Positions 13,611 to 13,664 of a stretch of DNA of 13,664 nt are shown piece after piece. Under the pieces are notes generated by a model. It was not told where the DNA came from. It saw only the letters and a program-made list of their open reading frames with translations, and did not search any database. Position 1 is the first letter of the stretch. Each line of letters begins with the position of its first letter. The DNA is taken from assembly GCA_910584785.1 (NCBI GenBank), contig CAJUDX010000077.1, positions 1-13,664 on the forward strand, written 5' to 3'. Source of the DNA: an uncultured Lachnospiraceae bacterium (GTDB lineage: Bacteria > Bacillota > Clostridia > Lachnospirales > Lachnospiraceae). The translations under genes were made by a program, and so were the position numbers.

Positions 13611-13664
13611 TCAGCCTGCCGCCTCACTCTCTGCCATGGCATTATCCATCAGCTTTACCAGTTC
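13611..13664 (-). CDS. 3' end of an unidentified gene (partial)
   Basis: On the minus strand the only frame open from the window edge encodes ELVKLMDNAMAESEAAG and stops at TGA (13613-13611). The other two frames hit stops within 7 codons. The composition is that of a soluble helical C-terminus. Nothing more can be said about its family. Its stop is 191 bp before the surface protein start, with the structured leader between. Confidence 0.5.
   Translation of the reverse strand, partial: ELVKLMDNAMAESEAAG

Overview
The window looks like chromosomal DNA of a gut-type Firmicute, most likely a Lachnospiraceae-like clostridium. This rests on AT-rich intergenic DNA with strong GGAGG ribosome sites, an FMN-riboswitch-controlled riboflavin operon in the order ribD-ribE-ribBA-ribH, a very long MucBP/InlB-repeat surface protein with a VPKTG sorting signal beside a class B sortase, and a small stand-alone DtxR/MntR-type regulator. 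Family and lineage calls come from reading the sequence only; no database search was possible.

Layout. Almost everything is on the minus strand, so in transcription order it reads right to left. At the right edge is the last 17 codons of an unidentified gene (13611-13664). Next comes a structured RNA leader (about 13450-13544) and a 1232-residue cell-wall-anchored surface protein (9721-13419). The class B sortase that probably anchors it follows, but its reading frame is broken at an A6 run, giving an N-terminal membrane-anchor fragment (9340-9624) and a catalytic fragment (8789-9421). A strong promoter (8683-8711) and an FMN riboswitch (8560-8666) with its own terminator (8486-8523) come next. 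Two further intrinsic terminators (8354-8389 and 8232-8257) and a GC-rich palindromic island lie before ribD (start 8105), ribE, ribBA and ribH (stop 4580), which together encode de novo riboflavin synthesis. A separate promoter (4496-4525) drives a DUF554 membrane protein and a UraA-type uracil permease.

On the plus strand a single small metal-dependent regulator (1965-2330) converges on the permease. Divergent from it is a galactokinase-like GHMP kinase (281-1570), whose roughly 140-nt leader holds a near-perfect 14-bp hairpin. At the left edge the first 20 codons of another minus-strand gene are visible (1-62).

How it works together. The rib block is a complete riboflavin pathway under FMN control. 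The surface protein and sortase form a substrate-enzyme pair, with the enzyme apparently frameshifted in this copy. Galactokinase, the DUF554/uracil permease pair and the regulator are separate housekeeping units. The items most worth a second look are the structured leader of the surface protein gene, the sortase frameshift, and the stack of terminators between the FMN riboswitch and the genes it should control.
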